Source: Cohnella algarum (lineage in GTDB: Bacteria > Bacillota > Bacilli > Paenibacillales > Paenibacillaceae). From it: a DNA stretch of 64,000 bases. Position numbers and translations under genes: made by a program. The DNA lies in NCBI RefSeq assembly GCF_016937515.1, contig NZ_JAFHKM010000002.1, positions 4,335,001 through 4,399,000 of the forward strand, in the 5' to 3' direction. Below are positions 8,720 to 17,348 of this stretch, piece after piece. How positions within the stretch are numbered: the first letter of the stretch is position 1; the number at the start of each line of letters is the position of its first letter. The notes below the pieces were generated by a model. The model had not been told where the DNA came from. It ran no database searches and saw nothing but the letters and a program-made list of their open reading frames with translations.

Positions 8720-8768
8720 GAAAAGAGGCGGATCGCCTTCCGTTGAACGGGGGCGGGCCGCTTCTTTT
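8720..8768 (+). terminator. probable terminator after ahcY
   Basis: AAAAGAGGCGGATCGCC pairs with GGCGGGCCGCTTCTTTT around a 14-base loop, making a long stem with A-rich and T-rich ends that could act in both directions. Confidence 0.7.
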
Positions 8769-8802
8769 CATGCAATTGGGTAAAAATGAATCGTCTCGCC
8801 GT

Positions 8803-9160
8803 CTCCGCACGCCCGCTAACGATCCAGTTGAGTCGTGGCGACTCATCTCGACCCTTCGCACGCAAACAGCCGCCTGCAGTTGAGTAACCATTACTCATCT
8901 CGACCCTCCGCACGCCCGCTAACGATCCAGTTGAGTCGTGGTGACTCATCTCGACCCTTCGCCCGCAAATAGCCGCCTGCAGTTGAGTAACCATTACTCA
9001 TCTCGCCGTCTCCGCACGCCCGCTAACGATCCAGTTGAGTCGTGGTGACTCATCTCGACCCTTCGCCCGCAAATAGCCGGACTCAAATGAGTAACCATTA
9101 CTCGTCACGCCGCCCTCGCACGCATGCAGTCGATCCGGTCGAGATGCGGCTACTGCTCGA
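8803..9160. repeat. array of 15-base dyads spaced 51-52 bp (family R2), first copy
   Basis: Three copies of a 103-104 bp unit (starting at 8803, 8906 and 9010) plus a degraded fourth. Each unit holds two half-units, each with a short dyad of the form GAGT-n7-ACTC. Dyads start at 8830, 8882, 8933, 8985, 9037, 9089 and, degraded, 9141. Two dyad types alternate: GAGTCG-TGG-CGACTC (or its GTGGT variant) and GAGTAA-CCA-TTACTC. Flanks share CAGTT before and ATCTCGACCC after. No gene is seen here. The same family recurs at 52.5 kb. Confidence 0.9.
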
Positions 9161-9220
9161 AACACGCTTGAAGGCTCATGGGCCGCGCTTCCGGGAGCTT
9201 GGATGAAATGTCGGCTGCGG

Positions 9221-9280
9221 ACGGTGGCTTGGCTTGGGCTGGGCTGGTTTGGACTAGTTGGACGGGTTCCTGGTCCCCTC
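9221..9280. repeat. GGCTGG/TTGG-rich low-complexity tract, left side of the IS
   Basis: Purine-rich repeats of GGCTTGG, GGCTGG and TTGGAC. The same composition continues to the right of the insertion element (10950-11050), so the element appears to sit inside one low-complexity tract. Confidence 0.55.
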
Positions 9281-9339
9281 TGTCAGAATAGTTGTCGTAC
9301 CCCCAAATTGAATATATAGTGAGGAGAAACGAGGACGAG

Positions 9340-9843
9340 GTGGAGAACGTGAATCCCGTAACCAAAGAATTCAAGCAAAGCATTGTACAGCGTATGATGC
9401 CCCCGTACAACGAGCCGGTCAGTCGGCTTGCTAAGGAAATCGGTCTATCGGAGACGACTTTATTTAAGTGGAAGAAGGCGGCAAAAGCACAAGGTATGAT
9501 ACCCGGTGATGACGTACAGCCCGAACGTTGGAGTACGCAGGAGAAGTTCGCTGTCGTCGTCGAAACCGCAAGTTTGAGCGAAATCGAACTGGCAGAGTAT
9601 TGTCGGACAAAAGGGCTGTTTGTTGAGCAGGTGGAAGCATGGCGGGATGCGTGTATGCAAGCCAATGGCGGAATCGTCTCGCAAGCGAACAGGCTTCAGA
9701 AGGAACTCCGCGAGAAAGAGCAAGAGAACAAGGCATTAAATCGAGAGCTTAAGCGCAAAGAAGCAGCGCTCGCCGAAGCCGCCGCCTTGTTGGTGTTGCG
9801 AAAAAAGGCCCAAGCGATCTGGGGGGACCAAGAGGACGAATGA
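9340..9843 (+). CDS. IS3-family transposase OrfA (helix-turn-helix protein)
   Basis: 167 residues from GTG 9340; a second in-frame GTG at 9349 is equally possible. The HTH segment RLAKEIGLSETTLFKWKKAAK and a second DNA-recognition-like stretch (LSEIELAEYCRTKGLFVEQVEAWRDA, about residues 70-95) precede a leucine/lysine-rich coiled coil at the C-terminus. It binds IS ends together with OrfB. Its TGA overlaps the ATG of orfB, suggesting coupled translation. Confidence 0.8.
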   Translation: MENVNPVTKEFKQSIVQRMMPPYNEPVSRLAKEIGLSETTLFKWKKAAKAQGMIPGDDVQPERWSTQEKFAVVVETASLSEIELAEYCRTKGLFVEQVEAWRDACMQANGGIVSQANRLQKELREKEQENKALNRELKRKEAALAEAAALLVLRKKAQAIWGDQEDE

Positions 9844-10903
9844 TCAGTGCCTCAGATCGCGAGCATGCCCTTACACTGATTCAAGAAGCCGTTGCTGCCG
9901 GCGCAAGAGAAGCGGCTGCTTGCCGAGAGCTCGGACTGACTCAGCGAACGCTGCAACGCTGGCGCAAGCAAGGCGGTACCGTAGACGGACGCCCTCACGC
10001 CAAACGGCCGACACCCGCTAACAAGCTAAGCGATGCAGAAGAGCAGCAGGTGCTGGAGGTTCTTCAGCAGCCGCCGTACAGGAGCCTGCCGCCAAGCCAG
10101 ATTGTGCCGGCGCTGGCCGATGAAGGAACCTACATCGCCTCCGAGTCCAGCTTTTACCGGGTGATGCATAAATACAATCAGCAGCACCATCGCGGGCGCA
10201 GCAAGAAACGCACGCCTAAACCCATCACCAGCCACGCTGCGAGCGGCCCGAATGAAGTATGGATGTGGGATATCACTTGGTTGCCCGGGCCCGTGAAGGG
10301 GTTGTTCTTCTACCTGTATCTCATCCTGGATTTGTACAGCCGTAAAATTGTAGGCTGGGAGATTTGGGAAGAAGAGTCTGCCGAGCATGCCAGTCAATTG
10401 ATCCGTCGTACGGTCGTGCGAGAGCAATGCGTGATTCGTCGGCAGCCGCTTGTGCTTCACTCGGATAACGGAAGCCCGATGAAGGGGGCCACGTTGCTGG
10501 AGACCCTGTACAGTTTGGGCATTACCCCTCTCGAAGCCGACCACGCGTCAGCAACGACAACCCTTACGCAGAATCGATTTTCCGCACATGCAAGTACCGT
10601 CCTGGCTATCCAACGGAAGGCTTTAAGGCCTTGTCAGAGGCGCGTGAATGGGTCATGCGATTTGTTCGCTGGTACAACGAACAACATCGACACAGCGGAC
10701 TGAATTTTATTACACCTAACCAGCGGCATGAAGGATTAGCACACCAAGTGTTTGAGAAACGCAAGGAGATTTATTTGGCCGCAAAAGCCAGAAACCCTAA
10801 TCGCTGGTCTGGCACCATTCGCGACTGGAGCCTGAAAGATGAAGTCTGGCTGAATCCTGAAAAAGTGACGCTTATTCCGGCTGCAAAAAAATCGCTATCT
10901 TAA
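9840..10903 (+). pseudogene. IS3-family transposase OrfB, frameshifted
   Basis: The first part (9840 to about 10528) carries an HTH region, a HTH_21-like segment and rve catalytic residues Asp in WMWDITW and Asp in LHSDNGS. The frame then shifts: the rest, with the expected glutamate in NDNPYAESIFRT and the end WYNEQHRHSGLNFITP, lies in the next frame up to 10903. Adding one C to the CCCC run at 10525-10528 restores a 354-residue protein. As read, the enzyme lacks its third catalytic residue and should be inactive. The lesion is not at the usual orfA-orfB frameshift site. Confidence 0.85.
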
Positions 10904-10949
10904 CATTTACTTTCCCTAAGGAATCGCGACAACTATCTTGACAAATACC

Positions 10950-11050
10950 GTGGTTTTAGCCGGTTGAGGCTGTTTGGCTGGGGTTGACTGGAACTTAATG
11001 GAACGGACTTGGGGTGGCTGGAGCCGGCTGGGGCTGCCTGGGGCGCTGCG
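10950..11050. repeat. GGCTGG-rich low-complexity tract, right side of the IS
   Basis: Repeated GGCTGG, TTGGCTGGGG and GGGGTGGCTGG motifs continue the composition seen left of the IS. The part 10904-10950 is the IS right end. I see no gene. Confidence 0.5.
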
Positions 11051-11060
11051 ATCGGTGTCT

Positions 11061-11250
11061 ATGTTGGATTTTATCCACTCTACGGAGCTAAAAACGAGGG
11101 GACCGCCGTCTAGAGTGGATTTTATCCAACGAGGAGCTTGGAATCGGGGCAAAATCTCCTAAAATGCCTCTCCCGATTGGACAAAATCCAACGAAGGCAT
11201 CGAGTTTCCTGAAAAAGCCGTTTTTGATTGGACAAAATCCAACGAAGCTT
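11061..11250. repeat. four-dyad array with 51/62/51 bp spacing (family R1), first copy
   Basis: Four dyads with GG at 11066, 11117, 11179 and 11230. The first two are an inverted pair: GTTGGATTTTATCCACTCTA (11063-11082) against TAGAGTGGATTTTATCCAAC (11111-11130), 28 bases apart; each arm also contains the small dyad TGGAT-TTT-ATCCA. The third and fourth are ATTGGACAAAATCCAACG. AAAAAGCCGTTTTT sits between the last two. The whole arrangement recurs at 33.2 kb and in part at 52.7 kb. Short frames here share peptides only because the DNA repeats. Confidence 0.88.
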
Positions 11251-11289
11251 CGCCTTAACTTGCATGCAACCCGATATCCCTCGAAACAT

Positions 11290-11430
11290 CGCAATCACAC
11301 CGAGCAATTCGCCCTTATGACTGTCCTGAGCCTGCAAGCAGCTAATGTCCCCGAACATTTCGCCCACATGACCGCCCCAAGCCTCGCAAGACGCCAATGT
11401 ACTCTAACATCTCACCCTCATACCCGCCCC
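11290..11430. repeat. 51-52 bp tandem motif TTCGCCCnnATG (family R3), first copy
   Basis: The motif TTCGCCCnnATGACYG occurs at 11308, 11359 and, degraded, about 11411, giving spacings of 51 and 52. Related motifs lie after the second R1 array at 33.44-33.54 kb. From 11431 to the next gene at 11642 I see no coding sequence and no clear promoter. Confidence 0.6.
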
Positions 11431-11641
11431 GACTGCCGACCGCTCAATTTATATATGCATGACTTAAGCAATGAAAAGCGTTTGTTTCGGTTTCCTTGCG
11501 TCCGGCCGAATCGGCTTTCGGCTCAAAAGCAAGCGGTTTGAAGGCAAGCGAATGCCCGACGAAACGCCTCCGCAGAAATATGTAACATTTTCCTTTTGCG
11601 CCGCGTCTAACGGTCAGAACTATAAAAAGGGGGAAATGGAC

Positions 11642-12861
11642 ATGAGGGGGATTTGGCAAAAGAAGCAAGGAAGCGCGGTCGGCAAGGCGAGTTGGCTTTC
11701 GTTGCTCTTGCTGACGGTTCTCGTGCTGCTCGCGGGAGGCTGCAGTTCCGCGTCGGATGAAGCCGACTCGGCTCCGCAGGAGATGGCGGCGCCGGCGGCG
11801 GAACCCGGGGCCGGCGGGGCGGAGGCCCTGTCCATGACCGCCGCTTCGCAAAGCTCGCAGTCGGCGGCCGGACAATCCGGCGCCGCCGGCGAAACCGGCG
11901 GTTCTCCGGCCGCGGTGCCATCCGCCAGCGCCGGCGACGGGAGTGCCGCCATGGCGGACTCGGCCGGCGCCGCGGCGGGAGCGGGCAACGCGCAGGCGGG
12001 CGAGATGGAAGAGGGAACCGGCGCCCAGGCGGGAATCGGCCCGATCGCCGATGCCGCCGGCGGCTACAACCGAAAAATGATTTATACCGCAAACGTGACG
12101 ATGAAAGTGGAATCGTTCGCCGAAGGGGAAGAGCGGGTGGCGAACGCGATATTTCAAACCGGGGCTATATCGTCCAATTCGCGGACAGTCAAACGAATGG
12201 GCGCGCCGGCTCCACGTACGTCATTAAAGTGCCGTCCTCCGGCTTCAGCTCGTTTCTCGACGAACTCAAGCAAATCCCCCATCTCTCTTTCGAACGGCAA
12301 ATGGAAGGCAACGACGTTTCCGAAGAATACGTCGACCTCGAAGCGAGACTGAAGGCGAACGAGGCGCTGGAGGCCCGGTTGCTGAGCTTCATGGATAAGG
12401 CGACGAATTCGGACGATCTGGTTCATTTCTCCAATGAAGTGGCGCGCGTTCAGCAAACGATCGAGCAAATCAAGGGGCGAATGCGCTATCTCGACCAAAA
12501 CGTCGCCTACTCCACCGTCAATTTGCGTCTTTACGAGGGCGCGCAGGAGGCGGAATTCGAAGAAAACGAAGGCGCGTCATTGGGAGAGCGGCTGTCGGCC
12601 GCGATGGAGGGCAGCGCCCGCGTCTTGCGGGCCGTCGGCGAAAGCCTGCTCACGTTTTTGGCCGCGTTGCTGCCCGTGCTGCTCGTCATCGCGATCGTCG
12701 CCGTCCCCGCCTTTTTCGTCGTCCGCCGAAGCCGGGCTGTCAGAAACCATCGAAGCGCGGAGAAGCGAAAACGGCTGAACGCCGATAAAATGCCTTCGGA
12801 CGCCGAACTCGCCGAACAGCCGGCACCAGCCGACACGGACGGCGGAGAGGAAAGCCGATAA
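11642..12861 (+). pseudogene. DUF4349 lipoprotein, frameshifted once
   Basis: The first part starts MRGIWQKKQ, has a lipoprotein signal peptide with lipobox LAGGC (about residues 28-32), then an Ala/Ser/Gly-rich linker. The DUF4349 domain begins at YNRKMIYTANVTMKVESF. At GGGG 12161-12164 the frame breaks; one extra G joins it to YIVQFADSQTNG, followed by the rest of DUF4349 with a coiled coil, a membrane helix (FLAALLPVLLVIAIVAVPAFFV, written here only as position about 335-358) and a charged tail. Restored length is about 406 residues. Function of DUF4349 is unknown; the protein is predicted to be anchored at both ends. GGGGG precedes the ATG by nine bases. Confidence 0.8.
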
Positions 12862-12891
12862 AACTCGTTTAATCCCGTAAAATATTTTTTT

Positions 12892-12925
12892 AAAATCCTG
12901 CCATCCAGGCAGGATTTTTATTTTA
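12892..12925 (+). terminator. rho-independent terminator upstream of mraZ
   Basis: AAAATCCTGCC pairs with GGCAGGATTTT around ATCCA, followed by T-rich sequence. It isolates the dcw cluster from upstream transcription. Confidence 0.88.
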
Positions 12926-12944
12926 TGACGCGAATAATCATCCT

Positions 12945-12980
12945 AAGTGGCACAAAGTGGGGGAAAGTGGTGTATAGTGG
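12945..12980 (+). promoter_or_regulatory. MraZ operator: four AAGTGG-type direct repeats with 10-bp period
   Basis: AAGTGG occurs at 12945, 12955 and 12965, and TAGTGG at 12975, each exactly 10 bp apart. This matches the AAAGTG[G/T] tandem boxes known to bind MraZ in Mollicutes and Firmicutes. A -10-like TATAGT (12973-12978) lies in the last box, so MraZ binding would cover the promoter and autoregulate the cluster. Confidence 0.85.
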
Positions 12981-12998
12981 AGGGGGTGACGAGGGCTT

Positions 12999-13436
12999 AT
13001 GTTTTTGGGGGAATTTCAGCATTCGATTGACGACAAAGGCCGAATCATCATTCCTGCCAAGTTTCGCGAAGCCCTCGGTTCCGACTTCATCGTTACCCGC
13101 GGATTGGACAACTGTTTGTTCGTCTACCCCCGCGAAGAATGGAACGCGTTCGAACAGAAGCTGAAGCAGCTGCCGCTCATGAAATCGGATGCGCGGGCGT
13201 TTACGCGTTTCTTCTTTTCCGGCGCGTCCGAATGCGAATGGGATAAACAGGGAAGGGTAACGTTGCCCGGCCATTTGCGCGAGTACGCAAAGCTGGAAAA
13301 AGAGTGCGTCGTCATCGGCGTCTCGACCCGGGTCGAGATTTGGGACAAAGCGGTCTGGGATTCCTACAAGGATCAATCCGAGGAATCGTTCAACGAGATT
13401 GCCGAGAAGCTCGTCGATTTCGATTTGAACTTCTAG
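12999..13436 (+). CDS. mraZ: transcriptional regulator MraZ
   Basis: 145 residues, the usual length. It has two SpoVT/AbrB-like MraZ repeats with the conserved motifs [14 protein letters not shown] (about residues 9-22) and [15 protein letters not shown] (about 81-95). MraZ forms ring-shaped oligomers that bind tandem boxes and repress its own operon; the boxes are directly upstream. It is the first gene of the dcw cluster, 97 bases before rsmH. Confidence 0.97.
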   Translation: MFLGEFQHSIDDKGRIIIPAKFREALGSDFIVTRGLDNCLFVYPREEWNAFEQKLKQLPLMKSDARAFTRFFFSGASECEWDKQGRVTLPGHLREYAKLEKECVVIGVSTRVEIWDKAVWDSYKDQSEESFNEIAEKLVDFDLNF

Positions 13437-13533
13437 GTCGGCTTAACCGGCTCCGACGACACCAAAAACGTTAACAAATTACTGCAAGATAGAAAAAACG
13501 AAGGACCCACGAGGTTGCCGGGAGGGCTTGCAT

Positions 13534-14505
13534 TTGTTTCACCATGTTACGGTGCTGAAAGAGGAAGCGGTCGAAGGGCTTAACGTCCGCGAGGACGGCG
13601 TTTATGTCGACTGCACGTTGGGAGGAGCCGGCCACAGCGAAGCGATCGCCGCAAAGCTGACGCCGCCGGAAGGCCGGCTTTTCGCCCTCGATCAGGACGA
13701 TCGGGCGCTGGCCAGCGCCCGGGAGCGGCTCGCTCCGTATCGGGATGCGGTGACGCTGGTGAAAAGCAACTTCCGGCACCTGGAATCGGTCCTGCGGGAA
13801 GCCGGCGTTCCGCTGGTGGACCGGAAGCCTCAAGTCGACGGCATCTTGTTCGACCTGGGCGTATCCAGCCCGCAGCTCGACGAGGCCGATCGCGGCTTCA
13901 GCTACAATCACGATGCCGAACTCGATATGCGGATGGACCGGCAGCAGGAGCTCGACGCGAAGCAAATCGTCAACGAATGGGAGGAGCGGGAAATCGCCCG
14001 CATCATCCGCGATTACGGCGAAGAGAAGTTCGCGCGGCAAATTGCCCGGCGGATCGCGGAGGCGAGAGCGAAAGCCCCGATCGAAACGACGGGCGAGCTG
14101 GTCGAAATCGTAAAGTCCGCGATCCCCGCGGCGGCCCGCAGAACGGGGCCGCATCCGGCGAAGCGGACGTTCCAGGCGATCCGAATCGCCGTCAACGACG
14201 AACTGGAGGCGTTTCGCGAGGCGCTGCTGCAGGCGATCGATTGTTTGAAGCCCGGCGGGCGGATCGCCGTCATTACGTTTCACTCGCTGGAAGACCGCAT
14301 TTGCAAAGAAACGTTTGCGAAAGAAGTGCCGAAAAATATGTCTCCGCCGGGGTTCCCGGTCGAGATCATGAGCGAGGGCAGGCTTAAGCTTACCCCGCGC
14401 AAGCCTGTTCTGCCTTCCGAACGCGAACTCGAGGCCAATCCGAGAGCGCGCTCGGCCAAATTGCGAATTGCCGAAAAGCTCGCGAAGGCGAGTCTCGACG
14501 AATAG
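13534..14505 (+). CDS. rsmH: 16S rRNA (cytosine-1402-N4)-methyltransferase
   Basis: 323 residues. The TTG at 13534 ([13 protein letters not shown]) is preferred because GGGAGGG lies seven bases upstream and the family starts with MF-H-TVL; an earlier TTG at 13528 is too close to the site. Motifs are [12 protein letters not shown] (SAM binding), [28 protein letters not shown] and [10 protein letters not shown]. It methylates C1402 in the ribosomal P site. Formerly mraW. Confidence 0.95.
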   Translation: MFHHVTVLKEEAVEGLNVREDGVYVDCTLGGAGHSEAIAAKLTPPEGRLFALDQDDRALASARERLAPYRDAVTLVKSNFRHLESVLREAGVPLVDRKPQVDGILFDLGVSSPQLDEADRGFSYNHDAELDMRMDRQQELDAKQIVNEWEEREIARIIRDYGEEKFARQIARRIAEARAKAPIETTGELVEIVKSAIPAAARRTGPHPAKRTFQAIRIAVNDELEAFREALLQAIDCLKPGGRIAVITFHSLEDRICKETFAKEVPKNMSPPGFPVEIMSEGRLKLTPRKPVLPSERELEANPRARSAKLRIAEKLAKASLDE

Positions 14506-14525
14506 ACCGGAAGGGGATTGAAGGA

Positions 14526-14939
14526 ATGCCGCAACAATATTATGGGAACCTGGCTCTCCGTCCGGAACGGAAGCCCGAGGAGCCGGCAAGAAAGAAAGCG
14601 CCTGCTCCTTCGCGGTCGCCCGATCCGCGCCGCCGTTCGATTCCGGTCGGGGAAAAACTGCTTTATTTGCTGTCCGTATTTTTGTTCGTTGCCGTATCCA
14701 GCGTCGTCATCTACCGATACGCGGGCCTCTATCAGCTCAACCGCGAAATTCAAACGGTCACGACCCAGTACGAGCAGCGGGTGGAAGAAAACAAAGAGCT
14801 GCAAAGAGAAATCGACAAGCTGAAAGATCCCAGCCGAATCAAAGAGATTGCCGGGCAAAACGGACTTTTGCAAAACGACGAACAACCGATCACGCTGTCT
14901 CCCGACTCCGGTCAACCTGCCGCGGATTCGAATCCGTAA
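14526..14939 (+). CDS. ftsL: cell division protein FtsL
   Basis: 137 residues: a basic, proline-rich cytoplasmic tail, one membrane helix (about 41-61), then an extracellular heptad coiled coil (YQLNREIQTVTTQYEQ onward) and the family-typical DPSRIKEIAGQNGL. It forms the FtsL-DivIC-DivIB divisome subcomplex. Sequence is weakly conserved, but position between rsmH and pbpB and topology fit well. Confidence 0.88.
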   Translation: MPQQYYGNLALRPERKPEEPARKKAPAPSRSPDPRRRSIPVGEKLLYLLSVFLFVAVSSVVIYRYAGLYQLNREIQTVTTQYEQRVEENKELQREIDKLKDPSRIKEIAGQNGLLQNDEQPITLSPDSGQPAADSNP

Positions 14940-14964
14940 AGCTTTTGTCAGAGGGTGAAAGGGT

Positions 14965-17262
14965 ATGGAAAGACGAATCAAATTGCGCACGCTGCTGTTG
15001 GGAGGGCTCATCACCCTCCTGTTTTTCGGTTTGATCGTCCGAATCTATTGGGTTCAAGTCGCCAATGCCGAGTTTTGGGAGGGACAAGCCCGCCAAACCT
15101 GGGTAACGAGCAAAAAGCTCGTGCAGGACCGCGGGACGATCACGGACCGGGACGGCAAGGTGCTGGCCGCCGACACGGTCGCCTATACGCTGGCCGTCGG
15201 GCCGAAAAAGCTTCACGAGCTTGAAGAAGAGCATCCCGAATGGCGCTTGGTCGACCAGATCGTTTCCAAGTTCGGCATCGTGCTGGGCAAGGACGAGACG
15301 GAGATTCGCGAGGCGATCGACGCCAAAAAATCGGACGGGACCTACCTTGCCCAACGCGAAATCCGTCCCGAAGGCTGGAAAATGGACAAGGAAGTCGCCG
15401 ACCGGTTGATGGCGTTTCGCGATCAGTTGAAGGAGCAAACCGGCCAATCCGACGTCGGCATTTATTTTATCGAAGAGAAGAAACGTTTTTATCCGAACGA
15501 TTCGCTGGCTTCGCATATTCTCGGCTACGAGAATAAAGAAGGGGAAGCGGTCATGGGGATGGAAAAAACGCTGAACGAAGAATTAAAGGGACAGGAAGGC
15601 TCGATCACCTACGAAAAAGACGGCATCCGGACGCAATTGGCCAACGGAAACGTAGAGGTCAAGCAGGCGGTCGACGGGAAAAACGTCAGGCTGACGATCG
15701 ATCAGGACATTCAGTTTTACATGGAAGAAGCGCTGAAAGAGGCTTACAAGCAGTATAATCCGGTCAGCATCACGGCGATCGCGGCCGACCCGAAGACGAT
15801 GGACATACTGGGAATGGTCAGCCTGCCGGATTTCGATCCGAACAACTATTGGAATTATTCGTCCAATCAGGAAGCGTTCAAAAACAACGCGATCCAGTCG
15901 GTGTACGAGCCCGGTTCGACCTTCAAAATCGTGACGCTGGCGGCGGCGGTGGAAGAAGGGCTGTTCAATCCGAACGCCTACTACGATTCGGGGAGCATCA
16001 GCATTTCCAGCAAGGACAAGCCGATCCACGATCACAACTGGAGCGGGTGGGGCCGGATCTCGTATTTGGAAGGCCTGAAATATTCCAGTAACGTCGCGTT
16101 CGTCAAGCTCGGCTATCAAATGCTCGGCAAAGAGTTGTTCAAGCAATATATCGACAATTTCGGCTTCGGCGCCAAAACGGGCATCGAGCTGCAAGGCGAA
16201 GTGATCGGCAAAACGTCGCTGACGTGGAATCGCGACTACGCTTCGGCCACGTTCGGCCAAGGCGTAACGGTTACGCCGATCCAGCAGGTTGCGGCGGTCG
16301 CGGCGGTCGCGAACGGCGGCAAGCTGTACCAGCCGCATTTGGTCAAAGAGATCGTCGATCCGGCAACGGGAGAAAAAACGGTGACCGAGCCGAAGGTCGT
16401 GCGCCAGGTCATTTCCGAGGAAACGTCCAGGCAGGTCGGCGAATATTTGGAGCAGGTCGTCAGCGACCAGGAAATCGGCACGGGCCGCAACGCGTACATT
16501 CCCGGCTACCGGATTGCCGGCAAAACGGGCACCGCCCAGGTCGTCGAAAACGGGATTTACTCCGAGGACAAATTCGTCGTTTCGTTCATCGGCTACGCGC
16601 CGGTGGAAGATCCGCAGATCGTCCTGTACGTCCTGGTCGACCGTCCGCAGGACGAATATGCGGGCGGCGGCTCGGTCGCGGCCCCGATTTTCAAAAAAAT
16701 CATGGAGCAGTCGCTTCGCCATCTCGGCGTCATGCCGCAATTGGAAGAGGAGGACGCCGAAACCGGCGAAGAGACGGAAAGCGCGCCGGTAACGGCGACC
16801 GTTCCCGACGCCGCGGGCAAGACGATCGAGCAGGCGGCGGCTTCGCTGCAAAGCGCGGGGTTTCAGGCGGAAGTGCTCGGCAAGGGCGATAAAGTGCTCC
16901 ACCAGCTGCCCGTCGCGGGGAGCGTGTTTCCGACGGCCGACCGCGTCTACTTGCTTACGGAGGAAAAAGTCGGCAGCGTGCCGGACATGACGGGGCTGTC
17001 GCTGCGCGACGCGCTCGATCTGTGCTCGCTGCTCGGCGCGACGTGCCGGGTGACCGGCGAAGGCTACGTAAGCGCCCAACAGTCCACGGTCACGGACGGC
17101 GCCATATCCGTCGTGCTGGCCCTTGCGCCTCCCGGTCAAAAAGCCGAAATCGAGGACGGCGCTTCGGACGGGGAGACCGGCGATGCCGCCGACGGACAAT
17201 CGGACGGAGATGCCGGGCAGACCGAAGAAGAGACGGACGATCGGACGCAATCGAATCCATAA
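14965..17262 (+). CDS. pbpB: penicillin-binding protein 2B-type septal transpeptidase with two PASTA domains
   Basis: 765 residues. Membrane anchor about residues 9-29, class B PBP dimerisation domain, then the transpeptidase with STFK at 318-321 (active Ser318), SSN at 374-376 and KTG at 520-522. Two PASTA domains follow (about 610-670 and 672-725), then an acidic Asp/Glu/Gly-rich tail. It cross-links septal peptidoglycan. Starts 25 bases after ftsL. An inverted repeat lies between it and spoVD. Confidence 0.95.
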   Translation: MERRIKLRTLLLGGLITLLFFGLIVRIYWVQVANAEFWEGQARQTWVTSKKLVQDRGTITDRDGKVLAADTVAYTLAVGPKKLHELEEEHPEWRLVDQIVSKFGIVLGKDETEIREAIDAKKSDGTYLAQREIRPEGWKMDKEVADRLMAFRDQLKEQTGQSDVGIYFIEEKKRFYPNDSLASHILGYENKEGEAVMGMEKTLNEELKGQEGSITYEKDGIRTQLANGNVEVKQAVDGKNVRLTIDQDIQFYMEEALKEAYKQYNPVSITAIAADPKTMDILGMVSLPDFDPNNYWNYSSNQEAFKNNAIQSVYEPGSTFKIVTLAAAVEEGLFNPNAYYDSGSISISSKDKPIHDHNWSGWGRISYLEGLKYSSNVAFVKLGYQMLGKELFKQYIDNFGFGAKTGIELQGEVIGKTSLTWNRDYASATFGQGVTVTPIQQVAAVAAVANGGKLYQPHLVKEIVDPATGEKTVTEPKVVRQVISEETSRQVGEYLEQVVSDQEIGTGRNAYIPGYRIAGKTGTAQVVENGIYSEDKFVVSFIGYAPVEDPQIVLYVLVDRPQDEYAGGGSVAAPIFKKIMEQSLRHLGVMPQLEEEDAETGEETESAPVTATVPDAAGKTIEQAAASLQSAGFQAEVLGKGDKVLHQLPVAGSVFPTADRVYLLTEEKVGSVPDMTGLSLRDALDLCSLLGATCRVTGEGYVSAQQSTVTDGAISVVLALAPPGQKAEIEDGASDGETGDAADGQSDGDAGQTEEETDDRTQSNP

Positions 17263-17274
17263 GGCTTGTTCTAA

Positions 17275-17341
17275 CCCCCCTTCCCCGGAATAGCTTGAAC
17301 TAAGCGGTGCGGGCTCGGCCCGCCGGTTCCGGGGAGGGGGG
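17275..17341 (+). promoter_or_regulatory. long inverted repeat enclosing the spoVD ribosome-binding site
   Basis: CCCCCCTTCCCCGGAA (17275-17290) pairs with TTCCGGGGAGGGGGG (17327-17341) with one bulged base; GCGGGC-TCG-GCCCGC forms a smaller hairpin inside the loop. The right arm is the only Shine-Dalgarno-like sequence for spoVD, whose ATG is at 17349. When folded, the stem would hide it. There is no T run, so it is not a standard terminator. Confidence 0.65.
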
Positions 17342-17348
17342 ACTTTGC

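Larger units (their letters stand above)
9281..10943 (+). mobile_element. IS3-family insertion sequence, degenerate
   Basis: Ends are imperfect inverted repeats: TGTCAGAATAGTTGTCG (9281-9297) against the reverse complement of the right end at 10927-10943 (15 of 17 match). Inside are orfA and orfB overlapping by ATGA, the normal IS3 arrangement. orfB is frameshifted before the third catalytic residue. No target-site duplication is visible (CTC on the left, AAT on the right), so the copy may be old or one end may be mis-set. Confidence 0.85.

Noticed and set aside
8803..9160. Possible CRISPR array (regular repeats at about 52 bp)
   Set aside because: The sequences between dyads are themselves repeated, not unique spacers; dyads vary in sequence, and no cas gene lies nearby.
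10500..10560. Programmed frameshift in the IS transposase
   Set aside because: IS3 frameshifting occurs at the orfA-orfB junction on an A-rich slippery site; this break lies well inside orfB in a short C run, so a mutation or read error is more likely.
10916..11152. Small frames in the repeat regions that share peptides such as WIKSTLD and QNPTK
   Set aside because: The shared peptides come from the R1 DNA repeat read in different frames and strands; there are no ribosome sites and frames are not kept between copies.
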